Assembly (NCBI GenBank): GCA_027593305.1
Contig: JAQCJA010000231.1
Span: 1-7,297, forward strand
Direction of reading: 5' to 3'
Source of the DNA: a bacterium
GTDB taxonomy: Bacteria > Latescibacterota > UBA2968 > UBA8231
Length of the DNA stretch: 7,297 nt
Under the pieces are notes generated by a model. That model did no database searches. It saw nothing but the letters and a program-made list of their open reading frames with translations, and was not told where the DNA came from. This document shows, piece by piece, positions 1 through 6,736 of this stretch. A program made the position numbers and the translations under genes. Positions within the stretch are counted from its first letter, which is position 1. Each line of letters starts with the position of its first letter.

Positions 1-1
1 G

Positions 2-1213
2 GCGGCGATCTGGCCTGCGGGGCACGTGCCTGCCGGCGACGATACCAGCTGTCAGCGCATCACCGGAGTCACCGGCGAGGAGCGGGTCGCCGTGCATGGT
101 GTCAGCCTCTGCGCCCTCGGCACGACCCACCTGCCGTTACGCAAGGGACGCAGTGCTGCCCGTTCACCCTTCGTCGTCAGCGACCGCGCCGTGGACTCAC
201 CCTTTCTGCGGGCTCGATTCGATGCGTCGGGGCGTATCACGTCGTTGCTGCACAAGGACAGCGGCCGGCAGCTGGTCGCCGCCGGCGGCGCTGTCAACAC
301 CTTCTGGCTCGGTGAGGATGTGCCGGCGGCGTGGGACAACTGGGATATCGATTTTGATCAGCAGTTCAAGATGGAGGCGCAGTCCAGATTGCTGTCGCGC
401 CAGGTCGTGGACGGACCCCTGCAATTGCGCATTCGGCACGAGATCGCCATCGGCGCCGGGTCACGCCTGACGCAGGACGTGGTGTTCCACTCGACGAGTG
501 CGCAGATCGACTTCGAGACCGTCGTGGACTGGCACGAGAAACACCGTCTGTTGAAAGCCGGGTTTGATCTCGACGTACACGTCGACAGTGCGCGCCACGA
601 AATCCAGTTCGGTCATGTCTCGCGCCCGACGCACAGCAACCGACCGGCGGATCGGGCCCAGTTTGAGGTCGTCAATCACCGCTGGACGGATCTGTCGGAG
701 ACACGGTTTGGCGTGGCTCTGCTCAACGACGGCAAGTACGGCATCTCCGTGAACGGCGCCGAGGCGCGGCTGAGCCTGCTCAAGTCCGGTGCACGCCCCG
801 ATCCGAGGGGCGATGCGGGCCGCCACGTTTTCACCTATGCCCTGTTGCCACACACGGGCAGCTTTTCGGCGGAGAACGTCGTGCGCCCGGGATACGAGCT
901 CAACGTTGCACCCCGGGCGGTGCTGGCAGGGGATGGTGCGGGCTTCGGCAGTCTGTTGACGGTGGATGCAGCCAATGTCGTCGTCGACACGGTGAAGTGG
1001 GCCGAAGACGGCAGTGGCTACATCCTCCGCCTGTATGAGTGTGAGGGCACGGTGGCGGCAGGTCACATGAACTTCGGTCACGATGTGGCGCGTGTGGCGG
1101 AGACCAATCTGCTGGAAGATGAGGTCATCGCCGAGATCGGGATTCGTCGCCGGCGGGCGCGTTGTGATCTGCGACCTTTCGAGATCAAGACGCTCTGGGT
1201 GACAACGGCGTAA
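2..1213 (+). CDS. GH38 alpha-mannosidase, C-terminal part (5' partial)
   Basis: This is the C-terminal region of a glycoside hydrolase family 38 alpha-mannosidase, which removes terminal alpha-mannosyl residues from glycans or glycoconjugates. The reading frame is open to the left edge of the window, so the GTG at 26 is probably internal and the gene starts outside. About 400 residues are visible, while family members usually have 850-1050. What is seen is the beta-sandwich C-terminal half. It includes a WDNWDIDFDQQF segment (about 331-366), a VDWHEKHRLLKAGFDLDV block (about 524-577), a RPTHSNRPADRAQFEVVNH block, and LLNDGKYGISVNG (about 720-758) followed by YALLPHTG. These are characteristic GH38 C-terminal blocks. 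The N-terminal catalytic domain with the nucleophile Asp and metal ligands is outside the window, so activity cannot be judged. The stop codon abuts the transporter start (TAAGTG), which suggests co-translation and a shared catabolic role. Confidence 0.9.
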   Translation, partial: AAIWPAGHVPAGDDTSCQRITGVTGEERVAVHGVSLCALGTTHLPLRKGRSAARSPFVVSDRAVDSPFLRARFDASGRITSLLHKDSGRQLVAAGGAVNTFWLGEDVPAAWDNWDIDFDQQFKMEAQSRLLSRQVVDGPLQLRIRHEIAIGAGSRLTQDVVFHSTSAQIDFETVVDWHEKHRLLKAGFDLDVHVDSARHEIQFGHVSRPTHSNRPADRAQFEVVNHRWTDLSETRFGVALLNDGKYGISVNGAEARLSLLKSGARPDPRGDAGRHVFTYALLPHTGSFSAENVVRPGYELNVAPRAVLAGDGAGFGSLLTVDAANVVVDTVKWAEDGSGYILRLYECEGTVAAGHMNFGHDVARVAETNLLEDEVIAEIGIRRRRARCDLRPFEIKTLWVTTA

Positions 1214-2524
1214 GTGGAGGAACCCGCAGAGCCGCGACCCCGGCGCCACAGCCGGCTCGTCAACGCCTCACCGGTGTACTACGGCTGGGTCATCCTTGCC
1301 GTCGGTGCCACGGGTGTGGTGCTGTCGAGCCCGGGACAGACGTACGCCTTTTCCCCCTTCCTCGATCATTTCATCCATGATCTGGGTCTGAGCCGATCCC
1401 TGGTCAGCACCCTCTATACCATGGGTACGCTGGCAGCCAGCTTCGTCCTGCCTTTCGTCGGGCGTCGATTCGATCGGCACGGGGCGCGGCTGCTGATCAC
1501 CCTGATCAGCCTGCTGCTGGGGCTGGCCTGTATCTACATGAGCCTCGTGCGCACCGCCGTCATGCTCGGCATCGGGTTCTTTCTGATGCGTCAACTCGGC
1601 CAGGGCAGCCTGAGTCTGGTGAGCAGGAACGTCGTCAATCTCTGGTGGGTGCGGAAACGCGGGCGCATGATGGGGCTCATGGGTGTGATTGGGGCTCTCT
1701 TCGGCGGCCTGTTCCCGTACTTCATCAACACCCTGATCGCGCACTACGGCTGGCGCTGGACCTATGTGATACTTGGTCTGGTGGTGATCGGCGTGATGGT
1801 CCCCGTGGGTTGCATCTTCACCCGCAACCACCCGGAGGATCACGGACTGCACCCCGATGGCGAGGCACCCGGTGATGTCGGCGGAGCCCAGCGCACGGGT
1901 AGACCCCTCGAGATCAACTGGACCCTGGCCCAGGTGCTGCGCTGCCGCGCCTTCTGGGTCACAGCCACGGCCATGTCCTGCCTGGCCATGCTGAATACCG
2001 GTCTGTATTTCCACATCTTCAGTGTCTTCCAGGACTCCGGGCTGTCGTCGACGGTGGCGGCCTTCGTCTTTGTTCCCATTGCCGCCACCAGTGCCGGCAT
2101 GCAACTGGGAGCGGGACTGCTCGTGGGGCGCGTACATCCACGCATGCTGCTGTCGGTGGCGTTGCTGTTGAATGCGGTGATCCTCGTGGCAGCGACACGA
2201 CTCACATCCATCCCCGCCGCGTATGCTTTTGGTGTGGGCTGGGGGATTCAGTCCGGCATCGAGGGACTGGTGCTGGGCGTGATCTTTGCCAACTACTTCG
2301 GTCGTCGGCATCTGGGGGCCATTGCCGGAGTCGCTTCGACCATCCAGGTAGCGGCCTCGGCGCTGGGCCCCATGCCGATCGGTATCGCCCGCGATCTTCT
2401 GGGCAGTTACCAGACGGTCTTGACGGGCTCCGCCATCGTGCCGTTGCTGCTGGCTGTGGCCTGTCTGTTCTTTGGCAAGCCCCCGGCTTCACCATTGGAG
2501 AAGGACCATGTTGAAAACGGTTGA
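1214..2524 (+). CDS. MFS transporter (OFA/monocarboxylate-type)
   Basis: This 436-residue inner-membrane protein is of the major facilitator superfamily and has about 12 hydrophobic segments in two halves. The first helix begins at YYGWVILAVGATGVV (22-36). The MFS loop 2-3 motif appears as GRRFDRHGARLL (83-94), and a WWVRKRGRMMGL stretch (144-155) lies in the next cytoplasmic loop. After helix 6 comes RNHPEDHGLHPDGE (204-217), which is typical of the oxalate/formate antiporter and monocarboxylate transporter group of MFS. A polar linker to about residue 237 separates the halves. That resemblance favours an organic anion or small acid as substrate over a free sugar, but this is inference. The GTG start follows the mannosidase stop directly, with no Shine-Dalgarno site in front, so translation probably depends on reinitiation. 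An in-frame stop immediately upstream excludes any earlier start. The 3' end overlaps tldD by 17 bp. Confidence 0.88.
   Translation: MEEPAEPRPRRHSRLVNASPVYYGWVILAVGATGVVLSSPGQTYAFSPFLDHFIHDLGLSRSLVSTLYTMGTLAASFVLPFVGRRFDRHGARLLITLISLLLGLACIYMSLVRTAVMLGIGFFLMRQLGQGSLSLVSRNVVNLWWVRKRGRMMGLMGVIGALFGGLFPYFINTLIAHYGWRWTYVILGLVVIGVMVPVGCIFTRNHPEDHGLHPDGEAPGDVGGAQRTGRPLEINWTLAQVLRCRAFWVTATAMSCLAMLNTGLYFHIFSVFQDSGLSSTVAAFVFVPIAATSAGMQLGAGLLVGRVHPRMLLSVALLLNAVILVAATRLTSIPAAYAFGVGWGIQSGIEGLVLGVIFANYFGRRHLGAIAGVASTIQVAASALGPMPIGIARDLLGSYQTVLTGSAIVPLLLAVACLFFGKPPASPLEKDHVENG
2497..2500 (+). promoter_or_regulatory. Ribosome binding site for tldD-like gene
   Basis: GGAG lies 7 nt before the ATG at 2508, inside the 3' end of the transporter gene. 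It decides the start against the in-frame TTG at 2472, which has no such site. Confidence 0.75.
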
Positions 2525-3941
2525 ACAGCACTTTCGCGAACTGACACCTGCCGTGGATTTCTGTTCGCTGCGCCTGGTGTCGCGACAGGATGAGGTCATC
2601 GAGGTCCGTCAGGACATCCTGCAGCCGGTGGACACCGAGGATGATGTGGGCGCCATGATCACCGTCGTTGATGGCGGGGGACTGGGGTATGCCGCGACAA
2701 GTGACCTGTCGGCTGCCGGACTGCGGCAGGCGCTGGAGCGGGCCACGCATTGGGCACAAGAGACGGCATCTGCGGCGATCGTCGATCATGGCAAGGTGCA
2801 GCGACCGCCCCTGGTGGGTGAATACGCCTGTGCCATCGCCAGACCGTGGGCGGCGACACCCCTCGGCGAGCGTATCGATCTTGCCCGGCAGGAGTGCGCG
2901 CGCCTGAAGACGGATGACCGCATCGTCGACTGGTCCGCGTCGCTGTGGTGGATCGCCGAGGAGCAACTCTACCTGACGTCCGACGGCGGCCGCACGCAAC
3001 AGCGCTTCGAGTACCTGATCCCCGGACTCAGCGTCACCGCCAACGAGGGCAGCGAGACCGTCAGCCGCCGCTTTGGTGGTTTCGATCTGGGGCGCCAGGG
3101 GGGCCTCGAGATCCTCGATGATGTGCATTTCTTCGATCAGGCGCCGGTGATCTCCGACGAAGTGCTGCAGCTGCTGGTGGCACCCAACTGCCCCACGGGT
3201 GTCATGGACCTGCTGCTGGATCCGGACCAGATGTATCTGCAGATCCACGAATCGATCGGCCACCCGCTGGAGCTGGATCGAATCCTCGGCGACGAACGCA
3301 ACTATGCCGGCACAAGCTTTGTCAGCCTCGATATGTTCGGCAGCTATCGCTACGGTTCCGACCTGCTCAACATCACCTTCGATCCCACCATCGCCGGCGA
3401 GTTTGCCACCTACCGCTGGGATGATGACGGTGTGGCGGCGGACCGGCAATACATCATTCGGCAGGGCATACTCGAACGGGCTCTCGGCGGCAGCACCTCG
3501 CAGATGCGCGCCGCACAACCGGGTGTGGCCAACTCGCGGGCCTGTTCATGGAACCGGCCCCCCATCGACCGCATGGCCAACCTCAATCTCGAGCCCGGCA
3601 CTTCGAGCCTGGAAGAACTGATCGGCGCCGTGGAACACGGGATCCACATGAAGCGCAATCTCTCCTGGTCCATCGATGACAGCCGCAACAAATTCCAGTT
3701 CGGCTGCGAGCATGGCCAGATGATCCGCAACGGGAAACTGGCGGAAGTCGTGAAGAAACCCAACTACAATGGCATTTCGGCCACCTTCTGGCGCTCGTTG
3801 AAGGGGGTGGGCAACGCCGCTCTGAGTGAGGTTCTCGGCACACCCTTCTGCGGCAAGGGCGAACCCAATCAGGTCATTCGTGTGGGCCACGCGTCGCCGC
3901 CGGCGCTGTTCGCCGACGTCGATGTCTTTGGTGGGGAGTGA
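2508..3941 (+). CDS. tldD: TldD-type zinc metallopeptidase
   Basis: This 477-residue protein is of the TldD/PmbA (U62) family, close in length to E. coli TldD. TldD is the catalytic zinc subunit of the cytoplasmic TldD-TldE heterodimer. That complex cleaves unfolded peptides and removes leader peptides of some modified peptides such as microcin B17. The HExxxH motif is present as HESIGHPLELD (His247, Glu248, His252). A C-terminal PFCGKGEPNQ segment supplies Cys448, which corresponds to the third zinc ligand in the GMCGK region of E. coli TldD. The catalytic set therefore looks intact. The residues after HExxxH read PLELDR, whereas classical TldD has GLEGD, so this is a divergent subfamily. 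The gene overlaps the transporter by 17 bp and sits 5 bp before its partner gene, so the two subunits are probably made together. No leader-bearing peptide gene is visible nearby. Confidence 0.9.
   Translation: MLKTVEQHFRELTPAVDFCSLRLVSRQDEVIEVRQDILQPVDTEDDVGAMITVVDGGGLGYAATSDLSAAGLRQALERATHWAQETASAAIVDHGKVQRPPLVGEYACAIARPWAATPLGERIDLARQECARLKTDDRIVDWSASLWWIAEEQLYLTSDGGRTQQRFEYLIPGLSVTANEGSETVSRRFGGFDLGRQGGLEILDDVHFFDQAPVISDEVLQLLVAPNCPTGVMDLLLDPDQMYLQIHESIGHPLELDRILGDERNYAGTSFVSLDMFGSYRYGSDLLNITFDPTIAGEFATYRWDDDGVAADRQYIIRQGILERALGGSTSQMRAAQPGVANSRACSWNRPPIDRMANLNLEPGTSSLEELIGAVEHGIHMKRNLSWSIDDSRNKFQFGCEHGQMIRNGKLAEVVKKPNYNGISATFWRSLKGVGNAALSEVLGTPFCGKGEPNQVIRVGHASPPALFADVDVFGGE
3933..3938 (+). 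promoter_or_regulatory. Ribosome binding site for tldE-like gene
   Basis: GGGGAG lies 8 nt before the ATG at 3947, within the last codons of the tldD-like gene. It favours 3947 over the GTG at 3938, which overlaps this site, and over the ATG at 3953, which is 14 nt away. Confidence 0.7.
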
Positions 3942-3946
3942 CGGCA

Positions 3947-5299
3947 ATGGACATGAAGACCGATTTCTTCCGGCTTGCAGAGGAACTGCTGGATCTGGTG
4001 CAGGGCGACGAGGTGTTGCTGCTGAACTTCGCCGGCGAGTCCACCGATTTCGTCCGCTTCAACCAGTCACGGGTGCGTCAACCCGGTCACGTCCACCAGC
4101 GCTACCTGTCCATCGAGCTCATTGATGGTCAGCGCCATGCGGGTGCGAGGATCACTCTTGGCGGCGGGCACCATTGCGTGAACGGGAAGGATGAAAGTGT
4201 GGACCGGCCACACGCGGCGGGTGTTGTCGGTCAGTTGCGGAGCCGGCTCGCCGACTTGCCGGAGGATCCCCATCTGCTCTACAACGACCAGCCGCACTCG
4301 ACGGACCAGGAAGGGGAGAATCACCTGCCCGATGTTGAGGAAGTGGTCGATCAGGTGCTGTCCGCCGGCGCCGACAGAGATCTTGTCGGTCTGCACGCCC
4401 AGGGCGGGATCTATCGTGGTTTCGCCAACTCCCTCGGTCAGCGCAACTGGTCGGCGACACACAGCTTCAACTTGGACTGGAGTTTCTACCACCGGGCGGA
4501 CAAGGCCGTCAAGTGCGGCTATGCCGGGGTCAACTGGCGCGCCGCCGAATTCGGCGCCCGCGTCGACACGGCTGTGGCCCAGCTGGCGCTTCTTGGCACC
4601 CAGGCAAAGACGATCGCCGCCGGTCGCTACCGCGTCTACCTGGCGCCGGTGGCTCTGGCAGATTTCGTCGGCCTGCTCAACTGGGGCGGCGTGGGGCTGA
4701 AGGCACAACGCACGCGTCAGTCCAGCCTGCTGCGCATGATGACGGACGGCGTCCGTCTGCATGATTCGGTGACCCTGATGGACAACACACGGGCCGGTGT
4801 GGCGCCGAACTTCCAGGTCGAGGGCTTTCTCAAGCCGGACCACGTGACGCTCATCGATGCCGGTGCCCACGCCGACAGTCTCGTGTCACCGCGCAGTGCC
4901 AGGGAGTATGGTGTGCCGACCAATGGCGCCGGCGCGGGGGAGGGGGCGGAGTCGCTCGATCTGGCGGCGGGCGAGTTGCCGGCAGAAGAAGTTCTGCAGC
5001 GTCTTGGTACAGGCGTCTGGATCAACAACCTGCACTATCTCAACTATTCCGATCGTCCCGCCTGTCGCATTACCGGCATGACCCGCTTCGCCTGTTTCTG
5101 GGTCGAGGCGGGGCAGATTGTGGCGCCCATCAACGTCATGCGGTTCGACGAGAGCCTGTTCCGCGCACTCGGCGACAATCTTCTCGGCCTCACACGTGAG
5201 CGTGAGATGATCCTCGACTCCGGCAGCTATGGGGGCCGGGACACGTCGTCAGCGCATTTCCCCGGGGCTCTGGTCGAAGACTTCAACTTCAACTTGTAG
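3947..5299 (+). CDS. TldE/PmbA-type peptidase partner subunit
   Basis: This 450-residue protein is of the TldD/PmbA family and lacks HExxxH, as expected for the TldE (PmbA) subunit. In known pairs this subunit has no zinc and forms the heterodimer chamber with TldD. Recognisable parts are a central DLVGLHAQGGIYRGFANSLG block (146-165) followed by NLDWSFYHRADKAVK (175-189). The C-terminal domain follows, from about residue 228, with a GLLNWGGVGLKAQR stretch (242-255), SLVSPRSAREYGVPTNGAG (311-329) and LNYSDRPACRITGMTRFACF (365-384). That arrangement matches the conserved C-terminal domain of TldE-like proteins. The segment around 71-95 (GGGHHCVNGKDESVDRPHA) looks atypical but stays in frame. 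The start was chosen from the Shine-Dalgarno site at 3933-3938. It directly follows the TldD-like gene, which supports a working heterodimer. The exact substrate is unknown. Confidence 0.85.
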   Translation: MDMKTDFFRLAEELLDLVQGDEVLLLNFAGESTDFVRFNQSRVRQPGHVHQRYLSIELIDGQRHAGARITLGGGHHCVNGKDESVDRPHAAGVVGQLRSRLADLPEDPHLLYNDQPHSTDQEGENHLPDVEEVVDQVLSAGADRDLVGLHAQGGIYRGFANSLGQRNWSATHSFNLDWSFYHRADKAVKCGYAGVNWRAAEFGARVDTAVAQLALLGTQAKTIAAGRYRVYLAPVALADFVGLLNWGGVGLKAQRTRQSSLLRMMTDGVRLHDSVTLMDNTRAGVAPNFQVEGFLKPDHVTLIDAGAHADSLVSPRSAREYGVPTNGAGAGEGAESLDLAAGELPAEEVLQRLGTGVWINNLHYLNYSDRPACRITGMTRFACFWVEAGQIVAPINVMRFDESLFRALGDNLLGLTREREMILDSGSYGGRDTSSAHFPGALVEDFNFNL

Positions 5300-5347
5300 G
5301 ATGGCCATGGACGTTCTGAGAGCGGCCCATTTCACAGGAGAACACAG
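5300..5347 (+). other. 48-bp spacer with ribosome binding site for lyase gene
   Basis: This is the longest gap in the plus-strand block. It holds AGGAGA at 5336-5341, 6 nt before the ATG at 5348. No convincing promoter or terminator is visible, so read-through from the upstream genes is likely. Confidence 0.7.
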
Positions 5348-6244
5348 ATGACAACATTCGCAGGGCTGGTGCCGGCGGCGATTACGCCGATGACGGCAGC
5401 CGGGCAGATCCATGAGGAGGCATTTCGCCGGGTCCTCGACTTCAATCTGCAGGCCGGTGCCCACGGCTTCTGGGTCGCCGGTGGCAGTGGCGAAAGCATC
5501 ATGCTCGATGACAGCGAGAACCGGCGCCTGGCCGAGATGGCTGCCGAAGAGGTGTCGGGGCGCGGCTTCGTCATCATGCATGTCGGGGCGCCCACAACAG
5601 CTCGTGCTGCGGCGCTGGCCGAACATGCCGCCCGCGTCGGCGCCACGGCCATCTGCTGTGTGCCGCCCTTCTTCTACCGGCGTACCGCCGACGAGATCGC
5701 CGAGCACTACCGGGTGGTGGGCGCCGCGGCGGACCTGCCTCTGTTCGTCTACAACCTGCCGTCCATGACGGGCGTGGAGATCACCGTTGAGCTCATGCAG
5801 ACGATTCAGGACACGGTGCCGCAGCTGGTGGGGCTGAAACACTCCTCGTCGCTGTTTGCCAATGTCTACGAGTTCGTCGCCATGGGCCTGCAGTGTTTCA
5901 TCGGCAGCGGCGCGCTCATGGCGCCGGCTCTGGCGCTGGGTGCCGTGGGTTGTGTCGACGGGCCGCCGTTGATGGCGCCCGAGGCATGGATGAAGATCTG
6001 GGCGGCCCACCTGGCCGGGGACCGGGCCCAGATGGACGAGGCGCAGCTACAGGCGCGCGCCGTGATCACTCTGGTGCGGCAGTTTGGTGGGGGCCGTTTC
6101 TTCGGCGTCATGAAGGCCGTTCTCAGCCACCGCATCGGCATGGATTGCGGCGACCCGAGGCTGCCGGCGGCACCCCTGACGGCGGCGCAGAAACGGGAAG
6201 TGATCGAACTGGCGGAGAGCCTCGGGCTGTATCCGGCAGCCTAG
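5348..6244 (+). CDS. DapA/NanA-superfamily lyase or dehydratase
   Basis: This 298-residue protein is of the dihydrodipicolinate synthase / N-acetylneuraminate lyase superfamily: class I aldolases, TIM barrels, usually 290-300 residues. They form a Schiff base with pyruvate or a related 2-keto acid. The Schiff-base lysine is Lys164 in GLKHSS, and the conserved tyrosine is Tyr135 in FVYNLPSMTG. The glycine-rich substrate loop reads GGSGES (45-50) where DapA has GTTGE, so DapA Thr44 is replaced by Gly46. The Arg of DapA's YNVPSRTG is Met140 here. The Tyr107 position appears to be Phe109 in PPFFYRR. These changes argue against lysine biosynthesis and for a catabolic lyase or dehydratase acting on a sugar acid or similar substrate. 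The GG[ST]GE form also occurs in 5-dehydro-4-deoxyglucarate dehydratases. The gene closes the plus-strand block with the mannosidase and transporter. The superfamily is secure, the substrate is not. Confidence 0.88.
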   Translation: MTTFAGLVPAAITPMTAAGQIHEEAFRRVLDFNLQAGAHGFWVAGGSGESIMLDDSENRRLAEMAAEEVSGRGFVIMHVGAPTTARAAALAEHAARVGATAICCVPPFFYRRTADEIAEHYRVVGAAADLPLFVYNLPSMTGVEITVELMQTIQDTVPQLVGLKHSSSLFANVYEFVAMGLQCFIGSGALMAPALALGAVGCVDGPPLMAPEAWMKIWAAHLAGDRAQMDEAQLQARAVITLVRQFGGGRFFGVMKAVLSHRIGMDCGDPRLPAAPLTAAQKREVIELAESLGLYPAA

Positions 6245-6253
6245 CGTGCCATC

Positions 6254-6736
6254 CTACAGAACCACAGCATCGATCCTTCGTACGGGTTGGCTGCTGCGGC
6301 GAACGGCAACAAACCACACCCAGATGACGACGGCAGAGGTGCCCCACGTTCGGGCGAGCCGCAAGGGCAGGGGCGCCGTGGCAAAGCCGCTGACTGCGGT
6401 CATCGTTTCCGCCAGCAGGACGGCTGTGTGTACGGCAAACATGACAGCCATGAGCAACCCCACCCAGCGCAGTCGCCAGCGCCAGTGCTGGCGAGGCGTC
6501 ACGAGAAACAACGCGATCGCCCCGGCAATACCCGGGTAGACGCCGTCGCGCACGAGACTCGTCGGCAGTCGCAGGCCTCCCGGGCCGAACAGGGCCAGAC
6601 CGCCGTTCACCAGCCACACAATGGCATGCATGTAGTACGCCGACAACACGTCCCAGACAGGCAGGGAGAGGGCCGTCACAAGGGCGAAGAGGGCGAGGAA
6701 CCCGCCGGGGCGCTGCAGCAGGCCCTTATGGGTCAC
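6254..6736 (-). CDS. Small multi-pass membrane protein, probable exosortase partner
   Basis: This 160-residue hydrophobic protein has about four or five membrane segments, near 12-32, 36-51, 67-80, 91-112 and 133-146. It has a basic PRQHWRWRLRW loop (81-91) and a basic C-terminal tail (VRRSSQPVRR, 145-154). No enzyme motif was recognised. The start is a GTG that overlaps the exosortase stop as GTGA (6736-6733), so it is probably translationally coupled. The open frame continues upstream through the exosortase gene, but that stretch encodes non-hydrophobic, Arg/Pro-rich sequence and is a shadow. XrtH-type exosortase genes are known to be followed by a small exosortase-associated membrane protein, and size, topology and position fit that role. 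This assignment rests mainly on context. A perfect 10-bp inverted repeat lies 17 nt upstream of the GTG, and only a weak AAAGG-like site precedes it. Confidence 0.7.
   Translation of the reverse strand: MTHKGLLQRPGGFLALFALVTALSLPVWDVLSAYYMHAIVWLVNGGLALFGPGGLRLPTSLVRDGVYPGIAGAIALFLVTPRQHWRWRLRWVGLLMAVMFAVHTAVLLAETMTAVSGFATAPLPLRLARTWGTSAVVIWVWFVAVRRSSQPVRRIDAVVL

Noticed and set aside
26..28. GTG as start of the mannosidase
   Set aside because: The frame is open upstream to the edge and the family's catalytic half is missing, so the true start lies outside the window.
461..1249. Long minus-strand open frame (262 codons)
   Set aside because: It lies entirely opposite the mannosidase, which has clear family blocks. 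The translation has no recognisable domain and is typical of antisense frames in high-GC DNA.
1268..2311. Long minus-strand open frame (347 codons)
   Set aside because: It is opposite the MFS gene. The His/Gln/Asp-rich composition is the mirror of hydrophobic transporter codons.
2472..2507. TTG start adding 12 residues to TldD
   Set aside because: There is no ribosome site before it, while GGAG is correctly placed for the ATG at 2508.
2202..3518. Long minus-strand open frame (438 codons)
   Set aside because: It overlaps the MFS end and most of the TldD-like gene antisense, with no family motifs or ribosome site.
6225..6241. ggctg/cagcc hairpin at the end of the lyase gene as a terminator
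   Set aside because: The stem is only 5 bp and no T-run follows on either strand.
5348..6244. Annotation as dapA (4-hydroxy-tetrahydrodipicolinate synthase)
   Set aside because: The Thr44, Tyr107 and Arg138 equivalents are not conserved, and the neighbours are catabolic rather than lysine-pathway genes.
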